Positions 55,385-64,000 of a DNA stretch of 64,000 nt are shown here, in pieces (within the stretch, counting starts at the first letter, position 1; the number at the start of each line of letters is the position of its first letter). Under the pieces are notes generated by a model that was not told the origin of the DNA, ran no database searches, and saw only the letters and a program-made list of their open reading frames with translations. Source of the DNA: Lactifluus volemus (lineage: Eukaryota > Basidiomycota > Agaricomycetes > Russulales > Russulaceae); assembly GCA_022376515.1 (NCBI GenBank), contig WTXI01000013.1, positions 558,001 to 622,000 on the forward strand, given 5' to 3'. Made by a program: the position numbers and the translations under genes.

Positions 55385-55779
55385 CTAACTACTATTGAAG
55401 TGACATGTCTTATGAACAGGATGTGAGTAAATGAAAATTGCACATTGCACTGAACCACACTACTTATGTGCTACAAAAAATCAGGGAGTGGAATAGAGCC
55501 CAGTAAGGAGCATCTACCGAGTTTTGATCGAGACTGGCTTGAATGGTGGCAGAGTAGGTGACAAAAGAGCATCAAAAGGCCATATCTCACTATCTCACCA
55601 AGGTCCGGATCTCAGAGTTTGGGCAATCGGAGCGATTAGGTGGGCTTTGATGGCCCCCATATGTAGGTTGAATAGACTTCTTATAGCTCGCCTTGAGGGT
55701 TGCGAATCCTCAGTACTTTCTTCACCCGGGCCGGTGGCCCGGTGTAGAAACGCCGCGATTCTCTCCATTGGGCAGAGAG

Positions 55780-55784
55780 AAAAA
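55780..55784 (-). terminator. RNA polymerase III T5 terminator of tRNA-Tyr 5
   Basis: Five T on the minus strand, 4 nt after the tRNA 3' end. Confidence 0.6.
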
Positions 55785-55788
55785 GATT

Positions 55789-55875
55789 TCCTTCGGACTG
55801 GAATTGAACCAGCAACCTTGAGATATCAAAATGTTCTGTTATAGTCCCATGCTCTTCCAGTTGAGCTACCGAAGG
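55789..55875 (-). tRNA. tRNA-Tyr (anticodon AUA), copy 5
   Basis: 87 nt with a 14-nt intron. Acceptor stem CCTTCGG/CCGAAGG pairs perfectly; anticodon stem TGGGA/TCTCA has one G.T wobble; T loop TTCAATT. Anticodon ATA as in the 39 kb cluster, and the 3' spacer (CAGAGAGAAAAAG on the plus strand) is shared with that cluster. Confidence 0.75.
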
Positions 55876-56135
55876 TTAACTACCAATGCAATGTCCTGCA
55901 TGATCAACAGAGTACGTATGATGAAGATTGCTTGAGGATTGTCTGTTGCACGACACCCACACTACTTGGGAATAAGGCAAAAAAAAATAGCACGATACAA
56001 TGCATCTATTGAGTATATTTTAGCTAGGTGCTATGAGGAAAGAGTGACAAAGGTACTTCAATAAGCAATGGATGACAGTGACATCACCGACTTTTCCTTT
56101 TTCCCACGCGTACCAAGACGTCCATACGCCAATCG

Positions 56136-57730
56136 TTAGGCACTGGATCTTATTGCCTGCGTCACTCCCGAAATGGGGGCACTCGATATCCAGAGCGTCT
56201 TCATACTATGGAAGTGCGCGATGATTTCGCTCCATAGGTTGGGGTCAACCTCGTCATGCCACTCCACCGGCAACTGACCTTGGTGGTGTTTGATGAACAG
56301 ATCCTCCATGTTCGCAAAGTTTGGTATAAGTGCGCTACAAATCTGCGCTACAGACGCAACTTTGATAGTCAAGACGCCTGCAAGGAAGCTAGATGGCCAA
56401 CTTCTCTCCTACCGAGGGTTGCAAGGCGAGAGCGGTAGAGATCAGTGCGCCGCGTGGATAAAAGTGGATCTGGACTCCATCGACCCCGAATCGTCTGACA
56501 CATGCGGAAAGGCGCGGAGAAGAGCGAATCTGGGTTGGTGGAATAGAGTGAAACAAGTATCATGGATGCGTGGGGTGTCCATTTGGGTAATGAGAGCTTC
56601 TAGTTACGCGCAGACACGTGGAAGTAGAGGTTGGAAAGCATAACGCGATTGAGCCGTGTAGTGGCTGCTCTCGGGCCCCTTCTGTCCTCACTATGCGGAT
56701 GGGGAACTGAGGACAAGAATCGAACGTTGAGATATCGTAGCTGAGGCATATTGCCGAGGTGCCCAAGCAGCACTTCTGGAGGAAGGAGTGACAAATCTGG
56801 GATGTCATCGAGAACGAATGTGGTGAGGTGAGCGGGAAAAACAACCCGATCATCGACAACTCGCGCAGACGCGGCGAGTAGTCTGCAAGGAATGTGCTTG
56901 GGAGCACGAGTCCGGTTGCCCTTCTACGTTGATGCACTCTATCGCTGTACAGCTGAGCGGCGGGTCCGACGATTTCGCGGCAATGGAGTGCCAGGTAGAG
57001 AGCGGTGCGCGTATTCGAAGTCAGCAAATTCGCCCCAAATGTTGAAGTAAAACCAGGATGTCATTCTCGTCCCGCTCCGGGAGGACTGGAGGTCATAGTA
57101 AAGATATATTGATGAGAGCCGCCTGAGCAGGCTTGCAACGGAATCCCGACTTCGGTATGAGATGTTCATGAGAAATTGGAAAGTTATCCTGTCAGTGTCT
57201 GGTACCACTTCCTCATCTTCGTCTCCCAGAAGCGTAACTGAGGAGACAAGAATGAGAAAGTCATGCCTGACACCGACAAGATAGCATTCCACTACTGAGC
57301 GGAGCCGTCGCTCACAAAGCGAAGCTCACGAAGGAAATGAGTCCGCGAGGAGCGGATGGTGGCATTCCAATTCCGGCAAACAAGTGCTAGCATGAGCCAC
57401 CAAGGTCTGTGTCCATCAGGCTCGGAGAAGACGTCTTCACCGTAAAACGTGAATATATTGAAGAGGATGTTATCAGGGAACTGAAGTGTGCCAGCGACTG
57501 ACTATGGAGGAACACCTGCCGGGTTGGATCTTCAACATTGTCTTATGAGGCTGAAGGTACTCACGAGCAGTACCGGGACGTCGTGTAGAATGGGTACTAC
57601 GACCTGGGAAATATGGTACTCGGCTCCTTTTGTGGTTAGAATAGACACTGTACATTGAGCCTAGGTCACCGTCGGAGGTATATCCACCATCGGATGTATA
57701 ACCGCCATCAGAAGTAGACATTAAAAAAAA
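56136..57730 (-). pseudogene. decayed copy of the F-box-1 gene including its acidic first exon
   Basis: The C-terminal part (SVAQICSALIPNFANMEDLFIKHHQ), the central part (GLVLPSTFLADYSPRLRE) and the first exon (MSTSDGGYTSDGGYTSDGDLGSMYSVYSNHKRSR, start near 57722) all match the gene at 22279-24027, but frames change repeatedly, several internal segments are missing, and the acceptor CAG of the first intron has become CAA. Confidence 0.7.
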
Positions 57731-58969
57731 GAGACTCGAAGAAAGGGTGGGAGGTGGGTACTTCAAGCAAACTAACTGTCGGAGGCGCACCTGCCGCAGT
57801 CGCCTTAGGACAAGTCGTGTGTTTTTCGCGAAAACAAGTTGTGCATGAGGTGTTTTGCCACGGCTTGGCTCGAAGAACGTTTCGGTTCGGTGCTTGATTA
57901 TGGTCGGTTTGGTTGGAACAGGGACTAGCAGCACGATTCCATGCGAGTCAGATGGTACGATACTTTGCATGGCTAGAGAAGCAGCTGAATGAAAGAGTCG
58001 GAAAATCCAGGCGCTGACCAGTCCACAAGGTGGCAAACTAACCGTGACCGTGACTTCGGCAGAGAACTGCCTTTTAAAGGCTTGTCATACACCCCAATGG
58101 AAGTGTGTAAAGTGTCCCTGCGACTCGGGCAGTCTGTTATATTTGCTGTTCTCACTGTCTCTCATACTGACAATCTATTTTCAGGGCACCGGATTTGCAG
58201 GGTCCACAAGGACTCGGAATTGGCACGCGAATCAGTGAGGAATGTTATTAACATATCTCCATGTAAATGAACTCTACGAATAGCGAACGACAACACGCCG
58301 TTGAGAGTTATATGGTTGTGTCTAATGGTAAGTATCCACCGCCTTGTCCGATTTATAAGCTCATGTGGAAGACAGAGCTGGGTTACTATGTAGATGGCGA
58401 CTACGACATACAAGCGGCGTACTGTGCGCATTGAGAATATACAGTAGTCATCGTATGCGATACCACAGCGAGACGCCGCGTAACTTTGGCGACAAGGGTC
58501 ACCTTGGGTTTGAGCATGTCTCTATGGTATGCCTTCTTGCTCTCCTTCGCTTGTCTCTCAACTTGAACTGGCGTGATGATTCGCTTTATTGGGCGCCTAT
58601 TTGTGTCTCCAGCTCGGGCCATTCCGCTTCCGCTCCGGTCGGCACGTCCAACTTGTCCAAAAACAAAATGACGGTTTGCAATGCTTGAACTAGTGCGTTT
58701 TCAGATATGTTACTCGTATGGAACACAAAAATTCACTCCCTCGTGAATCAAGCTACACTTCAACGCGTCTTTCGGGGTCAGCGCTGGTCAGCACCGGTCA
58801 GCCGTTATTGTATCCTTTTTTGGCTCGGTATCCGGTTCCGTTTGTTGTTGACCTCTGATGACATATTAGCTGCCCTGAACTTGACATGTATGTGCCTCGG
58901 GACACAGTATTTAAATGGCCCTTTTGAATGGCCCGACCCAGTCGCTGTCCTTTTTACTGTACCTGACTT

Positions 58970-60607
58970 ATGAAGATCCTTTTCGCTCTTTTCATCCTCT
59001 ATGCTCAGCTGAGCAATGCCTCTCATTTGCCTCGTTCGATTATCCACAGCAAACGTTCCCACTCTGTGCGCTCAAGCGTTGAATCTGAGTTGTTGAAAAG
59101 GGCGAATCCAGGCCGCCCAGTGGCTTTGTCGTGGTACGCTTCATGGCATAGTAACGACTGCCCTCTGTCAAGTGTCAGCTGGTCCAAGTACGACTCGGTT
59201 ATCTATGCTTTCGCGTGAGTATTATAATGTGACCCTTGTGCGGGGTTTTATGACAATCCGCAGATACACCACACCGGATGTCAACACAATTGGTCTTCAG
59301 CAATCTGACCAAGATTTACTCCCTAAGTTTGTGCAAACTGCGAAGTCCTATGTATGCGCTATCTTGTATCTACTCTCATGGCCATGGCTCACAAATTGCC
59401 TAGAATGTCCGTCCCATACTGGCAATCGGAGGTTGGGGTGGTTCGATATACTTCTCTTCTGCTGTAGCCACCCAGGAAAACCGCACAGCCTTTGCTCAGG
59501 CGATCATGCGTACTGTTTCGCAGTACCGTCTGGAGGGTATTGATTTTGAGTGCGATTGTCCTTTATATCTTTCTGAGTTTGGTTTTGCTCATTTGAACCA
59601 TAGCTGGGAGTATCCTGGCCGGCAAGCAATCGGTTGCAATGTCGTCTCAAAGGACGATAGCGCCAACTTCCTCTCATTTCTGCAAATACTTCGCAGCCAG
59701 GAGGGTGCGAAAGATCTTATTATATCCGCTGCCGTCTCAATAACCCCCTTCGTGGGCTCGAATGGTCAACCAATGTCGGATGTCTCCGAGTTTGGGAAGG
59801 TTCTCAACAATATTGGTTCGCTTCCCCCTATCGGTTCGCGCAACGTTCTCTAATACCATATTTAGAGATTATGAACTATGATATCTGGGGCTCATGGTCA
59901 TCCTCCGTCGGTCCAAATGCACCCTTGGATGACTCGTGTGCACCATCGCCCCAAGGTTCTGCAAAGTCAGCTGTCAAGGCTTGGACCGCCGCAGGCTTTC
60001 CACAGGAGAAGATTATCCTTGGCGTCGCATCATATGGACATTCCTACTTGTAGAGAAGAAAAACGCATACAACCCGACGACTCACAGGATCAGACCCTAC
60101 GTGCCCTTCGACAGATCTCAACAGCCCGGAGGAGACAAGTGGGATTCCACGGCAGGCAGTATCGGCGTGTGTGGAAGTTCTAGCGACGTCGGTGGCGTCT
60201 TCGATTTCTGGGGTTTGATACAAGCCGGGTTCCTCAATAAGGATGGAAACCCTGCCACAGGGATCGACTATACGTTCGATTCGTGTAGCCAGACGGTGCG
60301 TGATTTACCGACACCCACAAATCGTTGATCCACTGATGATTTTTTGAACTCAGCCCTTCGTATATAATTCTAAATCGCAGGTCATGGTGTCCTATGATGA
60401 TGCCCGTTCATTCAGTACGTCACTCTATCTAGTATGGGAGATTTTTCTTAACACATACATTGAAATTGAACAGTCCTCAAAGGCAATTACATTAAGGATG
60501 CAGGCCTCGCAGGTTTTGCGATGTGGCAGACTGGTGGTGACTCGCATGACATCTTGCTTAACGCCATCAAAGCTGCTTTCAATATCCATAAGCTACCCAT
60601 ACACTAA
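58970..60607 (+). CDS. secreted GH18 chitinase, copy 2 (one single-base break)
   Basis: Exons 58970-59214, 59264-59351, 59404-59549, 59604-59815, 59866-60295, 60354-60414, 60474-60607, matching copy 1 position for position. Exon 5 is one base shorter (430 against 431): a T appears missing near 60049 (TACTTG where TACTTTG restores SYFVEKK). With it, the product is about 438 aa with the signal peptide MKILFALFILYAQLSNA. The catalytic strand is LEGIDFDWEYPG, closer to the GH18 consensus than copy 1. The C-terminus differs (ends IHKLPIH). Other differences are mostly single substitutions, so the duplication is recent. Confidence 0.85.
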
Positions 60608-60960
60608 TAAACTTTCGTTACTCGTGTATCTTTGTTCGTTCTTCCTCCACTATCTAGTATACCTGCTGTGGCTATTGCGTTCCTCAGCTTGTGGCTTATG
60701 GGAGATGTCCTTGGCCGTTGGACTGAAAGAATTAGGCTGATATGTGAGAGAGTGTATCTAGTACTATGCAGGCATTTTCGTTCACAATGCCCCAGCTCAT
60801 ATTCCAACAGCTACAGTAAGACTGCTACGATCGGGATACCTTCCAAGAGAAAAACTGCCACCAGAGTTCTTCTACGTCAAACCGGGGGCACCCTGCGTGG
60901 TTCCACATATCCGGCAATAGACGATAGATTTCGATGACGGGCCCCCCGAGTGGCGAATTT

Positions 60961-62220
60961 TGACTAATAAATCCGACAACGTCTGCGCAGCAGCAATGCT
61001 AGCATCGTCTCAAGCACTTCGATGAATATCCAGGTCAAGAATGGCCATTTCTCGACCAATTGTTCCGCACCGCATCTTATTGCTTCCGTCACTTCTGAAA
61101 CGAGTGCACTTGATATCCAGAGTGTCTTCATACCGTGGAAATGCGTAATCATTTCCCTCCACAGCTCGTAGTCAACCTGCCCGTGCCATTCGACTGGCAA
61201 CTGATTTTCGTGGTATTTGATGAACAGACCCTCCATGTTCGCAAAGTTTGGTCGAAGCGCGCTACAAATCTGAGCTACTGACGCAACCTGATAGTCAAAC
61301 TGAGGCAAGGAAGCAGATGACCAGCTTCTCTCCTGCGGAGGATGGAAAGGCGAGGCCGGCAGAGATCGTGCGACGGGGGAAGTGGATCTGATTCCGTCGA
61401 TCGAATCGTTTGTGTCTGAGATATGGATGCGTGAAGGCGTATGTGAGCTGGTGGAAAGAATGAAATCGATCTCGTGGGATCTATCGGTGACGAAGCCAGT
61501 ATGCGCAGACATCGCCAATCTGAGATTGGAAAGCACCACGTGATTGAACTGAACAATGGCAGCTTTCCTCTTGCCCTTTCTGCCCCTACCATACGAGGAC
61601 AAGAACCAATGTTGAGGTTTGTAGTTGGGGCATTTTGCCGAGGTGCCCAGCAGCACGTCCGGAGGACGGAGCGACGACTCCGGTGACTCGCGCAGACGCG
61701 GTGAGTTGCCCGCGAGGAATGTACTAGGGAGCACGAGGCCTGTTGTCCGGTTACCAGTGTCGAAGTTGATGCATTCTATGCCCGTACAGCTGATCGGCGG
61801 GTCCAACGATGCCGCGGCAATGGAGTGCCAGGTAGAGAGCGGCGCGCATATTCGAAGGCAGCAAATGCGCTCCAAGTGCTGAAGGGATGTTATCCTCATC
61901 TTCCCCTGAGCGCGGTGAGGACTGATTGAGGTCGTAGTGGAGATGTATTGATGAAAGCCGCCAACTGAGAAGGTTTGCGACGGAATCCCCACCTCAGTAT
62001 GAGACGTTCATGAGAAACTGAGCACCAAAGCGAGCGGATGACGGCATTCCAATTCCGGCATACAAGTGCTAGCAGGGCGCCATGTCCTCTGGCGCCGCCC
62101 AAGCAGATGATAAACCTGGAGAGATAGTAATCCGAGGTTGCGACGTGGAACCTTAGGAGAGGCAGAGGCTTACCTGTGGTGAAGGGGTCCATGCCAGCGG
62201 AGGGGCATGTTAAGGAGTTC
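60961..62220 (-). pseudogene. decayed F-box gene convergent to chitinase 2
   Basis: Matches the intact gene at 22279-24027 in the tail (SVAQICSALRPNFANMEGLFIKYHENQLPVEWHG) and centre (TGLVLPSTFLAGNSPRLRE), but has many small deletions, a frame change near 61020 that alters the C-terminus, and a degraded F-box region near 62030-62110 (ALLALVCRNWNAVIRS). No functional product is expected. Confidence 0.75.
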
Positions 62221-62387
62221 GACCTCCGAGTCTGCACACAAGTTCCACCAGGTCTGGAGAAGTGACTTTTGCTTTATACGTCATTACAGTTGGCTATCGT
62301 TCGCAGAGCTTCGAACCAGCTTACAGTCTCCACTGGTCCTTCCGCGGTCACTTTACCTGTCTCATCAATTTTCTTTCCACGCGCTTA

Positions 62388-62997
62388 ATGACGACTACCA
62401 CGGGCGACTCCGTCGATTCCAACTCGATACACTCGGACCAAAGATCGAGGTGCGAAATGAGGTCTAAATCAGCGCGGGTGGAGCTTTTATACATGGATCG
62501 CATGACACTGGGCGCGTTTCTTCATCTTTCGATGAGCCGCTGTCATCTACTATGGCCACTGGGCTCAATGGGGACTCCGGCCTCGTTCAAGAACATGATT
62601 CCGATCCAACGTGTTGCTGCTGGTCTCAGCGATGGCATGAGGCCTCGCGCGCGTGCGCCGCGAGATTGGCAAAGTTCGTAGTCCTCGGCTTCTTGCCCAT
62701 CATGAGGTGGATGTTGGATTGCCGTTGGAATTTGAAGAGGAGGACGAAGACTTTGTTTTATCCTCCGGCGGCGATGGCGATGGCGGCACGCCACCTTCGC
62801 GCGACTGCGGCGAGTCTATCTCTGGGTCGACACCATCGTCTGACCCTGTCTATGGCAGCGAAAGTAAGGACACCGACAGCACCACCTGGCCGGAATGGGG
62901 TTCTGGGGATGATGGTACTGGACTTGAGCAGACCGCTAAAAAGACGCGCACAGGGTGGGCCGAGAAACTTGATCCCGTTAGAGTCGAAGGCGGCTAA
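62388..62997 (+). CDS. unrecognised gene candidate, acidic Ser/Gly/Asp-rich
   Basis: Coding-like patches: MTTTTGDSVDSNSIHSDQRSR at the start, STMATGLNGDSGLVQEHDSDP, and a longer frame ending at 62997 (HHEVDVGLPLEFEEEDEDFVLSSGGDGDGGTPP ... ESKDTDSTTWPEWGSGDDGTG). The patches lie in different frames; short introns or a frameshift must join them and I could not settle which. Low-complexity acidic composition; no domain recognised. Confidence 0.3.
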
Positions 62998-63455
62998 AGA
63001 GCAACTCGAGACCTTTTGCACCGCAATTTTTCATCCCTTGCAGGGGTCAAGCTACTTTCGGCGATAGCCCTCACACCATATTCCATACCTCTATACGCTG
63101 ACTGGCTAGATGCATATTCTAGAGATAACAGTAGCGTGACAGCAATAGTTCTATGGCGCAGAACATGTAATAAAACTGGATATAGAAGAAAGATTATGGC
63201 CAGATGAGTGCATGGTATATCTACAGTGCACTTGGCTTTTACCCTGTCAACCCAGTGGGTGGAATATTGGAAGGTAGACGGAGCCATGGAGCCCAATAGC
63301 CGGTATAGGCCTGATAAATAGGCGACTTTGCCCGGAAACCTCTCTATCACGGGCAGTAGCCGATAGCGCGCCATCGCCATCGATGTACAGTTGGTCGGAC
63401 ACCGACTGAATCGCGTCTAAGGCACACGTTCAACTGGTGGCGTTGGCAATAGATC
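62998..63455. other. intergenic, no gene supported
   Basis: Open frames are short and unrecognised. Confidence 0.4.
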
Positions 63456-64000
63456 ATGGCAGCTCAAAACTACGCGCACAATATCCGAAGCATCCGTGAT
63501 ATCCATCCTGAGCTGCCTGCTATGCTTGGGACCCTTGACCTGGACTCCGGAATCGATGCCGGCGCTCCCATTAATCAAACCTTGTTAACCCAAGCCCATG
63601 GTGTTGTAAGAGCGTTGAAGGGAATACAGGGTAAGATGTCATAAATTTCTATACTTCTCTTGCTCACTAGCTCATAGAGTTTCGGATTCTTCGGAAATGG
63701 CCCAATGCAGTTCTTCAGACTGCAGAGCTGCGTGCACATACCATTGAAGAATCTCGTGAGTATTCTTGTCACCTCAAAGTTTCCATTTTGTAGATGATCT
63801 CCCTAGTAGATGCTTCAGCTACATTTGCACCAGTCAACCTTGGTCATCTCCTTCAGGGCCTTCAGGAGATCAATAACCACCTGGATAACCTTAACCTTAA
63901 CCTAAATCAGATGAATCACTACCTGGGTCAGAGACTCAGAGGTTGCCAATGGATATGGCTTCTGGCTTGCTGATTTCTTAGTGGAAGATAGTCTCTCTGA
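63456..64000 (+). CDS. 5' part of an unrecognised gene, cut by the window end
   Basis: Exons 63456-63630, 63678-63755 and 63807 onward join in phase: MAAQNYAHNIRSIRDIHPELPAMLGTLDLDSGIDAG, INQTLLTQAHGVVRALKGIQ, FRILRKWPNAVLQTAELRAHTIEES, LDASATFAPVNLGHLLQGLQEINNHLDNLNLNLNQMNHYLGQRL. The last part has heptad-like spacing and may be a coiled coil. The frame either stops at 63971-63973 or, with an intron 63942-63981, continues past the window end. Function unknown. Confidence 0.5.

Larger units (their letters stand above)
58040..62220. repeat. second copy of the chitinase/F-box block
   Basis: Starts at the same boundary string as the block at 19239 (GTGACTT.GGCAG) and is collinear with it: promoter, chitinase, convergent F-box. 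Identity is very high across the chitinase including introns, and lower with deletions across the F-box part. Confidence 0.7.

Noticed and set aside
63884..63906. Telomere-like CCTTAACCTTAACC string
   Set aside because: It is only three units long and lies inside a coding exon, where it encodes NLNLN.
1..64000. CRISPR arrays, bacterial operons, ribosome-binding sites, rRNA genes
   Set aside because: None seen; the window is eukaryotic nuclear DNA with spliceosomal introns.

Overview
This is a nuclear segment of a filamentous basidiomycete. The evidence is many short spliceosomal introns (mostly 48-65 nt, GT-AG with a few GC-AG), a COP9 signalosome subunit, an intron-dense fungal P-type H+-ATPase, intron-containing tRNA genes, large F-box families and a C2-NACHT-WD40 receptor. 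The gene style (short introns, expanded F-box and NACHT-WD40 families) fits Agaricomycetes and most resembles Rhizoctonia/Ceratobasidium. That placement is a judgement from family resemblance, not a database result.

Layout. 1-4.3 kb has no intact gene and holds a decayed relic that may be the C-terminal half of a Dcp1-like protein. 4.4-10.5 kb holds three housekeeping genes on the plus strand: cystathionine gamma-lyase, COP9 signalosome subunit 3 with a striking Gly-Met-rich insertion, and a WrbA/Pst2-type NAD(P)H:quinone oxidoreductase. 10.7-12.5 kb is a dispersed non-coding repeat (called R1 here) that recurs at 25-28.7, 31.4-32 and 34.9-35.4 kb. 12.7-18.0 kb is an NLR-like gene with C2, NACHT and 14 near-identical WD40 repeats. 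18.7-25.2 kb is a duplicated copy of the 35.5-37.8 kb locus (Cys-rich zinc-binding protein plus F-box protein) that is interrupted by a 5.5 kb block carrying a secreted GH18 chitinase and a convergent F-box gene. The same chitinase/F-box block occurs again at 58.0-62.2 kb, with a further F-box relic at 56.1-57.7 kb. 29-33.2 kb has a small secreted protein gene, a decayed paralogue and a 680-bp element with 37-bp terminal inverted repeats. 39.2-39.85 and 55.3-55.9 kb hold five intron-bearing tRNA-Tyr genes; four carry an AUA anticodon and one the normal GUA. 40.8-52.5 kb is a conserved run: eIF3g, plasma-membrane H+-ATPase (28 exons), a PH-domain protein, and glucose-6-phosphate isomerase on the minus strand. 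52.8-54.7 kb and 62.4-64 kb hold weaker, unrecognised gene candidates.

A recurring technical point: at least five genes (cystathionine gamma-lyase, CSN3, the NACHT gene, the H+-ATPase and chitinase 2) are broken only by missing bases, nearly all single bases in short homopolymers, while their splice phases and conserved sequence stay intact on both sides. This looks like homopolymer undercalling in the assembly more than pseudogenisation. Genes with such breaks are described as single genes with the break positions noted. Other genes (quinone oxidoreductase, chitinase 1, eIF3g, PH protein, phosphoglucose isomerase, both intact F-box genes, the Cys-rich protein) reconstruct without any break.
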